Below are positions 50,046 through 61,450 of a stretch of 64,000 nt of DNA, piece after piece. The stretch lies in assembly GCF_008831285.2 (NCBI RefSeq), contig NC_045138.2, forward strand, positions 42,897,115 to 42,961,114, in the 5' to 3' direction. Below the pieces are notes generated by a model. It was not told the origin of the DNA. It did no database searches and saw only the letters and a list, made by a program, of their open reading frames with translations. Both the position numbers and the translations under genes were made by a program. This DNA is from Nymphaea colorata. Its lineage: Eukaryota; Streptophyta; Magnoliopsida; Nymphaeales; Nymphaeaceae. Within the stretch, counting starts at the first letter, position 1. Every line of letters begins with the position of its first letter.

Positions 50046-51348
50046 ATATATATATATGGGTGTGTCTTGCTCGTTTTTATTTTCATTAATGTGCTTCACT
50101 ATGCAGATTCATATAGTTTGCTTTCGTAATGCATCCCTTCATTACAAAAATACACATAGATTTATGTTTCATATTAATGAAGTTAACATCATCAGCTATA
50201 TACATGCGGCAATATCCCTTGTATATACTTGATTTAAGTTGATTATATGAAAATACAGATTTAAAAGTCATACTTTTCATATGCATATTCTTAAATTGGC
50301 CTATTTCAAACTGGCATTTCTGAAAACCTAGATTCATTCATGATTGAGATCTAATCCTTAGCATCAAACTTGCCTAGAAACATAGTTTTCTATCACTATC
50401 TCAACCAAGACATGATTCTTAGTCCACAATCATGTGCCTGGACCTAACCTATGACAAAACCTTAAGTTAAACCTAAAGTTTAGTTAGGTTAAAGCAAAAC
50501 CTTAGCAAGGTTAAACCCAAACCCAGTTAGGTTGCACGTGTGGATCTTGGATCTAAATCTAAATGAATTAGATTTAAATATTGAATTTGTGATCAAATAC
50601 AAGATTAGATTTGAATTTGATAAGGCCTATATGATTTAGATCAAAAAAATTGGATTGTTGAACCTAGATCATATAAGAATTAGATTCTATATTTGCAATT
50701 ATATCAATATTTTTGGATTGGATCTTATGTAATTCAGGTCAAGGCTTCAGACCTCAGACCTTTATCCAAAACCCTGAATCCCTAAACTCTAGGATTGGAT
50801 CATTAAATTTATCTTGGATTTGGATCATGAACTTTGAATCAAGAATCATTTGTGAATTGGATCAACTCTTAGTTAGGATTTGAGCTCAAGCCCTATTTAG
50901 GACAACCTAAGTCCAAATCGTGAATCTGGATCAATCACTCGATATTTGGATGATCTATAGTTGATAAACTCAAATTTGAATTTTGATTTAAGATTTTCCT
51001 AGGTACATGTTCTAAACTTAGAAGCCACATGTCAATTATGTATTCAATCTAATTTTGCATATATTCAATTTAGATCTTGGAATTAACCCTTGCATGGATC
51101 TATGATGGCATGAATCATGAACTATGTCACTTGATTCCAGCATTTTATTTCACGCTCTCAATATCTGACGATCCACTTAGTTTTTTAAAATTCTTGCATT
51201 TAGATTTGACAGCAACCACTTTTTGAGACCTGAAATACTTAGCCTAGTCCTTGATTTGATTACCACTATTAAAGGTAGCATGGACAGTTATATCACATAC
51301 CAATGAGTTGAGTCATGACATAAAAGATTGCAAAGTTTTGCATAGACA
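45465..51348 (+). repeat. 3' LTR of the giant element
   Basis: A full-length counterpart of 25171-30486. It is about 570 bp longer, mainly because of a segment at about 49720-50360 that includes a TA/TG microsatellite and is absent from the other copy. Its first bases are TA rather than TG, a point change in the terminal dinucleotide. A TATA-like TATAAAAG lies at 47565-47572. Confidence 0.75.
49978..50057. repeat. Compound microsatellite (TA)n(TG)n(TA)n
   Basis: About 20 bases of TA, about 42 bases of TG, then TATG(TA)n. It lies in the part of the 3' LTR that is missing from the 5' LTR. Confidence 0.97.
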
Positions 51349-51585
51349 ATAGAAAGGTGCAGAACTGATGTTCGCTCAACTCAAATTGCCTCGAACTGGG
51401 TGCATCCGCTTGGGTTTGGCCCCATGCTCTTGATCTTAGTCATCCTGGTGCACTACTACATTAACCTCCTACTGAGGTTCAGACCGGCTTGCCTGTATGA
51501 TGCAGACTGAGGGTCTAGAAGAGCATGGGCCCTTATTGAGATCTGCATCAAGTCCTCCCTTGTGGGATTGGTTTTGTCTTCATTT

Positions 51586-52290
51586 TCATAAGTCTGACCC
51601 ATGTCTTCTTGATCCCATTGAACCAAGATATGCAAACTGATGTGCTCTCTCTATAGTGATCCTCCTCACTTTCATGATTTGGATCGGCATGGGTGAAGAT
51701 TCATCCCGTGGAGCATCGACTTCTTCAGATGAAGACCGACCATGGAAAGACATAAGTCGAGATGCATGAAAGACTGGATGGACTTGAGACTGTGTAGGTA
51801 AACCCAAGATATAGGCTGCCTTTCCTATCTAGTTTAATTACCATGAGAGCGGGGTAAGGCTTCAACAAAATCCATAAAAATGTCCACCCAGGCTTTTTTT
51901 TGGGTCTAGGCAATGAGGATAGATGGCCTTGTGGTTTGGTACCCTCATATTTATACTACTAGTAAGGTACACACTCCCTAACAATATTCTTGACGATTGA
52001 TTTCATGTTCTTCTAGGAAAAGGACTCTAAGGTATTTCAAGTTCTTCTGGACACCTTCATGTTTAGCTAAGGGTGTAGTGGTTGTTGTCTAACAGTTATG
52101 GAATTAAATAGACTAGTAGGCAGCCAAATTCTACCCTTATAGTGAACAATCTTATTGCTAGATGTGTCACTGGGACATGCCAAGGGGTCTGTTTGCAGCT
52201 TTGACCCTATTGAGGGGTCTTCATGTAGATTTCGGTCAATCACTATTTTTGGCCATAGGTCCACAAGAACCTTGGATAACATTGGGATTG
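51586..52290 (-). pseudogene. Chromovirus integrase fragment and C terminus
   Basis: The minus strand reads HYKGRIWLP (for YKxRIxLP), a GGHxGxxKT-like H2C2 zinc region in broken frame, VRECVPY (for VxxCxxCQ), YEGTKPQGHLSSLPRPKKKP (for KPAGLLQPLPIP), WTFLWI (for WxDISMDFI), and then directly the post-integrase motif LPTQSQVHPVFHASRLMSFH (for LPxxSxIHPVFHVSxLK). The integrase core between is deleted. The C-terminal region to about 51380 is acidic, and a chromodomain is not clearly seen. Confidence 0.85.
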
Positions 52291-52304
52291 CTCCATCACC
52301 ATCA

Positions 52305-53425
52305 TGCAGGCTGACCGGCAGCTAGGTTACAGCTAAGGGAGCTGCCCTTCACTTGGGTTGAGATGGTAGCAGCCGAGACTCAGGCTGGTGTGAGGGATTG
52401 CATCCATGGCTGCCACTACACTGTGGCTTATGTAAAGAGGGACGGATGCGTGCTGGGTGTTGTCGGTAGCAGCTAGCTAGGGGCTGCCAGCCACACTTAA
52501 TGAGTGGTTGGTTGAGGTTAACTAAGAGCTGATTTGACGAGTAGGCTTCGTAGCAAGGACATCCAGTAGATCACGGTGGAAAGCCAAGAGTTGGAGAACA
52601 AGATTGCGGCTGGCTGGTGTCGGGCGTGAAGGCATAGTCGGTGGTGATCAGCTGGCTGATCTAGGGCCAGTCGTGAGTGCTTCGCCTAGATGTAACCTCA
52701 GTGAGTAGATCTAGGGGTGCAGGAGAAGCAAGGAAGATACAAATCACAGCCATGGGCAGACATAATCAAACCATCGAGAAAGGAGACACATCTCACCCAC
52801 ACCCGACAGCCAGATAGTGCCCATGACTTGTTTTCCTAATCAGTGAACTAGTCAGGGCCTTGGATCAATTGGTGAAATAGTTAGAATGAATTCTTCCATT
52901 GATTAAATGAATGAAAAATGGAAATTACAGATGCTTTAAGGCCTGCATCATAATATAGAAAAGAAACTCAAAATTCAAAATAAAGAAGCCTATTGGCTAA
53001 CATTGATTGACGTCTCAAATCTTTGCCTCCTATTGGTGGATATGGGCTGGGTGGCAAGCTAAGGGGATCTGATCTTTGCCTTCTGTTGGAGGTGCAAGCA
53101 AAGGAAGGGGCCCAGAGCAGTGAGCTGGCACCCAAGTGGCAGTGATTTGGCATCTCGAAAAGGCAAGTCTGGCATGGAGTCCATGATGAAAGCATGTGTC
53201 CTCCAATAATAATGTGGTGAGCTGGGCAAACTTAACCACGTAGGTCGTATGCTGATCGGGCAGGGTAGGAAGGAAGTTGCGTCACATCCGTTGGCACAGG
53301 TTTACTTGGCGCATGGGTCCCATGTTGACTTTACTGCCTACGTGGATGTTGACCAGGTGCATGTGCTGGCTAGATTTAGTCTCTACTTACTGAACCAAGT
53401 TGCATGTTGGGTGCCTTGATTAAAA
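52305..53425. repeat. GC-richer dispersed segment, copy B
   Basis: Same order and orientation as 23960-25170, with indels, notably extra sequence near 52735-52790 and 52870-53000. It lies inside the split chromovirus. The identity of the repeat is unknown; it has no LTR-like ends that I can see. Confidence 0.75.
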
Positions 53426-54720
53426 TCTTGCTAAAAAATTCCACTCAGATTGCTCTAAAATCAAAAATAAATTTCTACTAAGCCATATATGTCAAATTTA
53501 CATTGAGAAATCAAGGAGGAAATAAAAGATTGATTTTTTAACCACCATCTTAGGAGACTTTGCATTAGAACACTCAGTTTTTACATGTTCATTTTTCAGA
53601 ATCTTTTCACCTACATGTCTTGGTCACCATGCTACTAAGTATCTTCCATGGTTAGACCAACCTTGAGATAGGGCAACCCTCCTTGCTAGTACTTCTAGGA
53701 TCAATAACCTAGATTATACCTGCAAGTAACCAGAGTTTGAATCCAAATTTCGGGACCCCATGGAGGAATACATGCCAACTGTGGGCTCCACCCAAGTACA
53801 TAGTCATGACATGATTTAGACATCAAGTGATGTGAGCGCTATTTCACTAGTCATAGGGTCCCAACTCCTATTTTCAAATCTTGCATACTAGAGCTTTTAG
53901 GTCCATATTTCCATGTGTACATGTGTGCATGTAATGTGTATTCTGTTTGGCTTCTTGCTAGCCATTTTATGTCTCCCCTTGCTTTAAGGATTGTCTATAT
54001 CTAAGCCAGTTGAAACCTATTACACTATTTTAAACCAACTATTTGGTTGACTTATCTCCAATTACCTTATCATCAAGCTGGTCATCAACCTCTACCTGAT
54101 ATTCATCCCTTCATGGTTTCATTGTTTCTGTTCACTAAGCTTTCTCTCTTACTCCAAAAAAAATACTCAAAACTAGGTCCTCTGCAGTTCCTACCCTGCA
54201 GCACCATTTTGTAAAAGGCTATTTGTTTAAATCTTTGTGTTGCATAACGCCATTTTGTCTAGTCCTTCAACACATCTTCTTGTAATGGGGCATTCTATCA
54301 AGAGACCTTGTTGTCTTTCCTTTTGAAAACAAGGTTGTATTACTCTTGTCATGCATTTATGCAGAACTTAGGTCATCACTGCATGGTTGATGGTCTATCT
54401 TATTCAAGAGATTTATTTAAATATAAGACCACTTTTAATTTCAAAACCTGCATTTTTGTAAATAGATCACACTTGATTTAATAATGCATCATATAGAATT
54501 GGGGCAATTATTGCATGATCTATGATGATCAGAGATGAATAAGGTTACTATTATTCAAGATCCCTTAACACAAATGATTTGTAAAATGAGAGCATATTTA
54601 CTTTAATCTTGCATTGCATTTAAATGACATTCAGCTTCAGAAATAGGTAGACAGGTAGAGTCTAGTACTTGGTTCAGTTACCCCTGGTAAAGATGTCAGG
54701 AATGGTCGAACCTCATCGTA
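53426..54720 (+). mobile_element. LTR fragment (U5 side)
   Basis: The right end resembles the LTR end blocks elsewhere: GTTACCCCTGGTAAAGATGTCAGGAATGGT (about 54676) against GACTACCCCTAGTAAAGGCGTTTGGAATAGT (about 61347) and GATTACCCTTATTAAAAGCGG (30319). The left part is too diverged to place. Confidence 0.45.
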
Positions 54721-54739
54721 CAATGGTATAGTGATTTGT

Positions 54740-55730
54740 CTAACATGTTCTCTCAAGCCTTCCCAGAAAAATTGAATAAATTTGTTTTGGAAGCCACAAC
54801 TCTGATTGATTTTAAATCTATAAATAACAACTTAACTCACGCAATTGCTAAAAGATTGCTAATAAATTTGGTTTGGAAGGCACATTTGGGTGTCCTTGGG
54901 CAAAAATGACCATCTTGATAGATGAGTACTCAACTGTTATGTGATTACCCGTTCCCCCAAGAGAGGCATCTGATTCACTTGAGGACCATTTTTTCATCAA
55001 CTTTGATAAGAATCAATTTAAAGAAATGTTCTTTAATATCACTAGGGTTGGATCTTGGGATGTCAAAAAAGATGGAAAATATAAACTTATCAGTGTAGTT
55101 GAGATCTTTAGATACTTTGCAATAGGGATTTATCTAAACTTTCCAAATTCTCATGTGAAAAGATTCAATGAACCATGGTGCTCTGTACATTGGTTTGGCA
55201 CTTTTCTTCAATGGGGATGCAACCATGGATGAAAGGGCTGTACAACTCTTTAGGAGGTGGGCTAATAACAATAGTCATATGCAATCAGTAAGAATGGCCA
55301 CTTGGGCTATTTCAATCAAGGATTAACAACGTACATAGTCAACGTCTCCAATAGCGTTGAAGTATGAGTCTAGGTCTACAAGAATGTTTCTTTTGTCATG
55401 TATTCTGACATGCCAATCATTTCCTCCATGCAGGAGAAGAATTTTTCATTCTTGAGGAGTACAGAGATTTGATTCATAAATTACCAAAACATGAAATACC
55501 ATGGGATGTTTATGATAGAAGCATCACCGAACCAAGATTTGGTTATGAAAAGGGAGACACAGCAATTATTCTGGGACCTTTTTTGAGCATTAACTACTCT
55601 CTAGAGTAATTGGTGGGTTGGCATGTGCAGGGTTTGCCTAGGAAATACTTCATGCTAAAGAAAGGATCCCAGAATGATGGCTCCTTCACTTATGCCATGT
55701 GAATCTTGGTTTGGTGATGATTCATAAATA
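54740..55730 (+). pseudogene. PMD-like coding remnant, plus-strand copy
   Basis: Starts IDFKSINNNLTHAIAKR, then NTFWVSLG (about 54872), FFNITRVGSWDVKKDGKYKL, ISVVEIFRYFAIG, RFNEPWCSVHWFGTFL, and later ILEEYRDLIHKLPKHEIPWD, VYDRSITEPRFGYEKGD, TAIILGPFLSINYSLE. The wording parallels PMD domains of plant MAIN-type proteins and transposons. It follows an LTR end directly, as in the 16.8-20.3 and 30.5-32.4 kb elements. Several stops are present. Confidence 0.6.
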
Positions 55731-55744
55731 TCATACTTATAAAG

Positions 55745-56667
55745 AGTCAAAGCTTCTTTTCTTGTGTGTAAAAAGCAATTCATGTTTGGGAATACATGTT
55801 GAAAGAACCATACTTATAGTGACATAAGACATCCTTCAACAATATTAGAGACTTTGAAAACATATTTTGTTAGTTCATGTTTGAGGAAAGGCAGTGCTGC
55901 CATTGCTACTAATTGCCTATGACTGTTGTTGTTACCCCACCTCTTAAAAGTGTTGAATGGTTCTAACATATATGGTTGCTTCCCCAATGAAGAAAAGGAT
56001 AAAACCAAGGATGCAGAAGACCATGGCTCGTTGAATATTTTCACACATAAATTTGGAACATTTAGACAAATCCCTATTGCCAAAGCATCTAAAGATCTCA
56101 GCTACATTGATGTGCTCATATTTTCCAACTTTCTTGATATCCTTGACTGACTGCAATAATATTAAAGAACATCTCACTAATATTCTGATTCTTACCAAAG
56201 TTGATGAGAAATTAGTCATGAAGCAAATTGGATGCCTCTCCTAGAGAGTAGGTAATTCTATAACAATTTAAAACTAGCAAGATGGTCATTTCTCCCCAAG
56301 GAAACCAAAAAGTGTTTGATAGTGGGTTCCATCTTTCAAAAATTGCTTGAATTAAGTTCCCATTTATAGAATTAAAACCAGTTGAATAGATAACAAGTTG
56401 CCTTTGATGGGTCCTGTAAGGGAGAGTAACCTCAATCCTAATATGAGACTTGGAGATGGTGACTAGAAAAGGGAGATAGGAAATGGTTAGATGCTGATGA
56501 GATAAAGGATCAAAAAAGATACATGGGCAACGAGAGTGACTTGACCAGATGTCCAGGTTGCTTAACTTCATGGTCTTAACAAAGCATGTAGGATGCAGAT
56601 CTTGAAAATTGGGCTTGGTATTCCAATTAAAAAGTACTAAATAAGGTTCAAAACTTTGATATTCCAA
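55745..56667 (-). pseudogene. PMD-like coding remnant, minus-strand copy
   Basis: The minus strand reads, in order, STGFNSINGNLIQAIFERWN, PLSNTFWFPWGEMTILL, DIKKVGKYEHINVAEIFRCF, and in another frame VKIFNEPWSSASLVLSFSSL and FKRWGNNNSHRQLVAMAAL. It is the mirror copy of the plus-strand PMD remnant. It has a longer 5' open frame than any other PMD copy here (151 residues), of which about the first 90 are not recognised. Confidence 0.65.
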
Positions 56668-56949
56668 TCATGGTATGCCTATATACCAAGGTATTTCCAA
56701 TAGTACTTGGCATACAATTTATCCAAAGGTGCACTAGGTTTTTTGATTAAAAGTTCTAGTGACTTGCTGATATATTTCAAGTTATTTGACATCATAAATA
56801 TTGGTAAGAATGCTTACCCTATGCCAAGATTGGTCCAGCCATGGAGGATATCATTGTTGGATGAGAAATGAGAAATTCATGATTGAGAAACACAACTCTA
56901 TCCAACCAAAACTCACAATTATAGAACTTAGCATACAGGTTCCCTAAGA

Positions 56950-57670
56950 TTCTACAACACCAGCTGCAAATGCACATTTGTGATCTTCCTCACTTTCCAA
57001 GTACACCAAAATGTCATCAATAAAGACAATAAAAAACACATTGAGATATTGGTGGAAATTTGATTCATCAAACCCATGAAAGCTGCTGGAGCATTGGTCA
57101 ACCCAAATGGCATTAGTCTAGTATATTGAGTCCTAAAAGCAATTTGGAATGTCAAAATCATTGATCTTCTATTGCTAGTACCTAGATATGATGTGTATCT
57201 TTGAAAATACTCTAGCAGACTTCAATTGGTTGAATAGATCATCTGTATGGGCAATGGGTACTTTCTCTTAATGGCAACTTGGTTAAGCATCCTGTAATCA
57301 ATGCATAGCCTCATTGAACCATCTTTCTTCTTGACAAAAAGTATTGATCCACTTGAAGGTGATAACACTCGATCTAATAAATCCCTTGTCTAATAGTTAT
57401 TGTAGTTGTTTCTTAAGCTCCTCCAACTCCATAGGTGCCATCTAATGTGGTGCTTTAAAAATTGGAGTTGTACTCAGTGGTAACTCAATCTCAAAATCTA
57501 AATTCCACTAAGGTTGTAATTTTGGACACACCTAAAAGTTCCATCACTATCAACTCTTGGTCTATCTCCCCATTTCTATTATATATGGTAAAACATAAAC
57601 TAGAATTAACTGACATCCTTGAGCTAAACACCTCCTTGCCTTCATTGCTGATAACATCTTGATAGACTTG
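56950..57670 (-). pseudogene. Chromovirus protease end and reverse transcriptase
   Basis: On the minus strand: KARRCLAQGC and DFEIELPLSTTPIFKAPH (region before RT), [68 protein letters not shown] and AFMGLMNQ, then FIVFIDDILVYLESEEDHK, with the catalytic FIDD at 57024-57013 intact. The wording is that of chromovirus-type gypsy RT, unlike the Tat type elsewhere. Frames shift several times. RNase H and most of integrase are missing downstream, where foreign DNA lies. Confidence 0.93.
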
Positions 57671-57700
57671 AATGATTTTCCAGTGTGAAACTCAATCTGT

Positions 57701-57956
57701 TGGTTGGTCAGGTGATGAAAAGTGAATTAAACTTTTTCTGGACAAAACTCTGAGAATTGCCTATCAATTGAACAATTAGGATAACTCTTACCTTTACAGA
57801 ACCATAGTAGTCATTAGAGTCAACCTATTGGTTGGTCGGGTGATGAAAAGTGAATTAAACTTTTTCTGGACAAAACTCTGAGAATTGCCTATCAATTGAA
57901 CAATTAGGATAACTCTTACCTTTACAGAACCATAGTAGACATTAGAGTCAACCTAC
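57701..57956. repeat. 128-bp perfect-spaced tandem duplication
   Basis: 57701-57828 is repeated at 57829-57956 with about two differences (TCAGGTG/TCGGGTG and TAGTAGTCATT/TAGTAGACATT). In a window where all other repeats are 15-40 percent diverged, this is recent, or an assembly effect. Confidence 0.95.
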
Positions 57957-57969
57957 TACGGTTTTCTCA

Positions 57970-60900
57970 GCTCATAACCAACTCACTCTAGCCAAATTAG
58001 CTCACTAAGACTATCCACTTTCCATTTCTAGATCACTGAAACCATGTCAAATCTGATAGAGATCAACATATGTTCTCTTTAGTGTCCACAAAGTATTTAC
58101 TAAGTTATTTTCAGTTCCAAGATTTAGAATTGAGTTCTGGAGCAGTTATCCTAAAATAAGAGTGACACTCTCTCACATGTTTTGGCAACTACGAACTAAA
58201 ATTCTCTCAATCCAGAACGTGTCAGCTCACATCGAGCTAAGACTACATTTTTGAAGTCCAACCTGAGTATTTCATACTTCAGTTTCAGTCCACCATCCCA
58301 ATTTGGTCTCATTTTCCATTTTACATATTTATAAGGATTGTCCAGTTCTAAACATCTACTTTCAGTGCAACTCAATATTTCAAACTATATTCTTATCAAT
58401 CTAGTAATCATTTCCTCAATTTTTTTCACAGTGTTTCAATCAACAACTCCTTGGCAAAGCATTTTTACTTTCAAATTGAAGAGAAGTATCCCGAATTAAA
58501 GGTTACCATTTTGTACTTGCACCCCACTCAAAAAGGAGTCATTTTACTATCTATAAAATTCAAATAATTGAGTTTTAAAGGGGCAAATGAGGTCATTTTT
58601 CAATTAAATTTCACAGGTACCTATTTTTCACGTTGTACACATCCTGTGTGGTCAGGTGCCACCAAGCTCAATTTCCATGCCAAGGGTATTTTGGTCTTTT
58701 ATTATATTGTATTTATTTTTCATGAAACCTAATTTAGGATCCACATAAACCTAAGTTAGAATTTCATTCAGGTCCACATGAACCTAATAGGCTCAAGCTC
58801 AGCTCGAGCCCATGTAACAATTCAGCCGAGCCCGATTTTCAAAAATAGTACCCAGACTGAGTCCAATTAGACCCTGCGCCTAGCCTAGTCTGAACCCATT
58901 TTAAACTGAACCCAGCCTAAATCTAGTAGACGTTGACTAAGTCTGAACCACCTACCTGGATTGAGCCAAGTCCAAGTCGATGAAAGTCTCATATCACCAT
59001 CTGGTCCACATTCCATATCCATGACCTGCCTTTTACAAATCCAAATCCATTATTTCCAATTTTAGGTCTCAATATTAAATCATGATCCAGATCTTTATGT
59101 CATATCTAGATCTATTTTCTAGATTCCACTTCAATTCTAGATCTAGATCTAAATCACAATATCAAATCTAGATCTAGATCCACATGTAAGCACAATGCAC
59201 ATATATTCATTTAATGCATCATAAATATTTTACTCTATGCTTAATGTCGATTTGTATGGAAGCACATGAATCGAGTGAAATTCTTCACTGAACAAGTTGG
59301 CACAGAAAAAATCTGCATCGGCATCTATATGAAGTCAAAATGAACATCTTTCCATTGAATGTCATTTTAATATGTGTGCTCTATTTACCCTATGTTCATG
59401 CATTGTTACTCCATGCTAGATGTCAATCTGAATCCTTTATCATGGGTCAATCAACATTCCTTTAAGCATGTTTTGTTTTTTGCATAATCAAAATCAGACC
59501 AAAATCGAAAGCAGGAGGAATATTTTTCTGAAAACACAATTATAATATAACCTTTGGTGTTTTGAGGAGGACATGAGTAAACAAAAGTTAGTCACACATC
59601 GGTCCCCTCAAGGAGGATTGACCTCCCAAAGCACTATAAAATTGTCAAGCCAAACCCCTGCGCCAGTGCACAATCCTCAGGCTACTAAAAAAGCCCAATA
59701 AACTTGGTAAAATTTCAGTTAGGTACTTAAAAATCTTGGCTCAATTGAAGTTAAATTTTTAAGAGTTCTAGTCAAGTCTTAAGTTTGAGCTGCAGTAGCA
59801 CTCAACCAAGAACTAACTAACTTCAATGTAGAGGTCATGGGAGCGTGTTTGGTCAAGTCTTCAAGTTCGTGTAATTTTTTTTCCCTCTCTTTTTTTTCTT
59901 ATTTGCAATTTAGTGCCTTCTTTTGTTTTCTTCTCTTTTTCTTTTCTTGCATGAATGTTTAGGTTTTTCTTTTTGCTTTCTACTTTCTGATTTAGCTTCT
60001 ATGTTTCATTTATTTTCTCTAACAATCTTGTAGTTTAGCTTATTTGCTTTCATAGAATAGGATTTAATTTAATGTTTTTTGGATAGGCATGGGGTCAAAT
60101 ATGCTCCTTCATCCCTCTCTCTTTAATTTTATGTCCATACTTTTTACTTCATTCCCATATTAAATCATGCATATAGTTTCTGCTTTCATTATTCAATCCA
60201 CCATGCATTGCACAACTTATTTGTAAATGCACATTAGTCACCCCTCCCCACGTGCAGCCTTGTTTAAAACTGAATTGGGCTAACCCGATAGCATACCTTG
60301 AGGCAATAGATGTACCATATGAACAACTAGACCTAGCTCAGGCCTCATGCAGGTCCACTTTCATAAACATATTTTCTTTAAATGAGTTCAAAATTAGATT
60401 CTTCAAAAGGATTTTTTTAAAGGCCTAGATCATGTAGATATGGAATCCAACCTTAGATATGTCCTCTTAGACCTCACGTAGACCGGTCTTAGAGCCCACT
60501 ACTCATACACCCATGAACCATAGAGCTAGGTTCTGACCGACCTCTGTTAAACCCATTTCTAGGGCACTTATGATCAAATGCAGGACATTCAATATGGATC
60601 TAATATAAGGCCTCAGTTAGGAATTACAAAAGTCTTATAATTCCTACCTAGGTATATTCCCATACCCCTTTAGCTGATATAAGTCTCTACTCATTTGGAT
60701 CTGATCTCAGATCTCGGATATTGGATTTGGATTATAAACCCTAGGTCGATTTCAGAAAGAGTAGATTGGAATATTCAAATTAAGGATTTAATATCTTGTT
60801 AGTCATTGAACATGGATTTATTGTATATGAATATAGATATTATGTTATGGGTGAAAGGTCAAATTTATTGGACGTTGGATCCCAAAGCTTTGGACTATGA

Positions 60901-61450
60901 TTTTTGGACATCAATGTCATAATAAAATATTTTGGATCTTTACAATATCTTTCTCATTTCAAACATAGAACCAGGATTGCCTACCAACATAAAGATTTGA
61001 ATTTTTTGGATTATGAATAAACATTTGGATTTGGATCCAATAATCATTTGAATCTAGGGCCACATCCTTTAATTGAACCCCAATAGAGACCGGACTGGAT
61101 TTCAAGTATATATCATATAGTATTAAATGCATCATTTTGGATCTAGTTTATTGTTTTGCATAGATCTGTGATGAATCAGACATAAAGAAAATATCAACTT
61201 GATTTCTCTTGTTCATACATGCCCTTCTAAAGGGCCAAATTAGATTTTGAAACTTGCATTTTTACAGAATCAGGGCATGTTTGTTTTCTTAGGCTTTAGA
61301 CAACATTTAAACCTAGATATTAGAACCTTTAGTTTAGCCCTTGATTTGACTACCCCTAGTAAAGGCGTTTGGAATAGTTAGACATCATATTGACAGGTCT
61401 GGTACCGTCTCTTGGAATACTGCATATGGAAAATAAGGGTGAGTATAGGT
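57970..61450 (+). mobile_element. LTR copy of the same superfamily
   Basis: Blocks shared in order with the giant-element LTRs: AAAATTCTCTCAATC (58199; 25896), CTAATTTAGGATCC-CATAAACCTAA (58728), GAGCCCAAGTC-like prose, the tail with CTTGATTTGACTACCCCTAGTAAAGG (61341) and the closing GGTGAGTATAGG. The first roughly 700 bases of the LTR are missing. A TATAAAA lies at about 59634. It may be a solo LTR remnant. Confidence 0.55.

Larger units (their letters stand above)
25171..51348 (+). mobile_element. Giant Ty3/gypsy Tat-type LTR retrotransposon
   Basis: Two long direct repeats (25171 to about 30486 and 45465 to about 51348) have the position, orientation and signals of LTRs. The left one starts TGTAGACAC. 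The right one starts TATAGACACC directly after a polypurine tract (AAGGAGGGGCATT). The 15-kb internal region contains a PMD-like ORF, an F-box/LRR-like fragment, Tat-type pol, minisatellite DNA and an inserted antisense LTR-like block. At about 26 kb it is near the top of the size range of known plant LTR elements. It is heavily mutated and its LTRs differ at many positions, so it is old. Confidence 0.7.

Noticed and set aside
50002-50086. Open frames rich in Cys-Val or Thr-His repeats
   Set aside because: Pure products of the (TG)n microsatellite.
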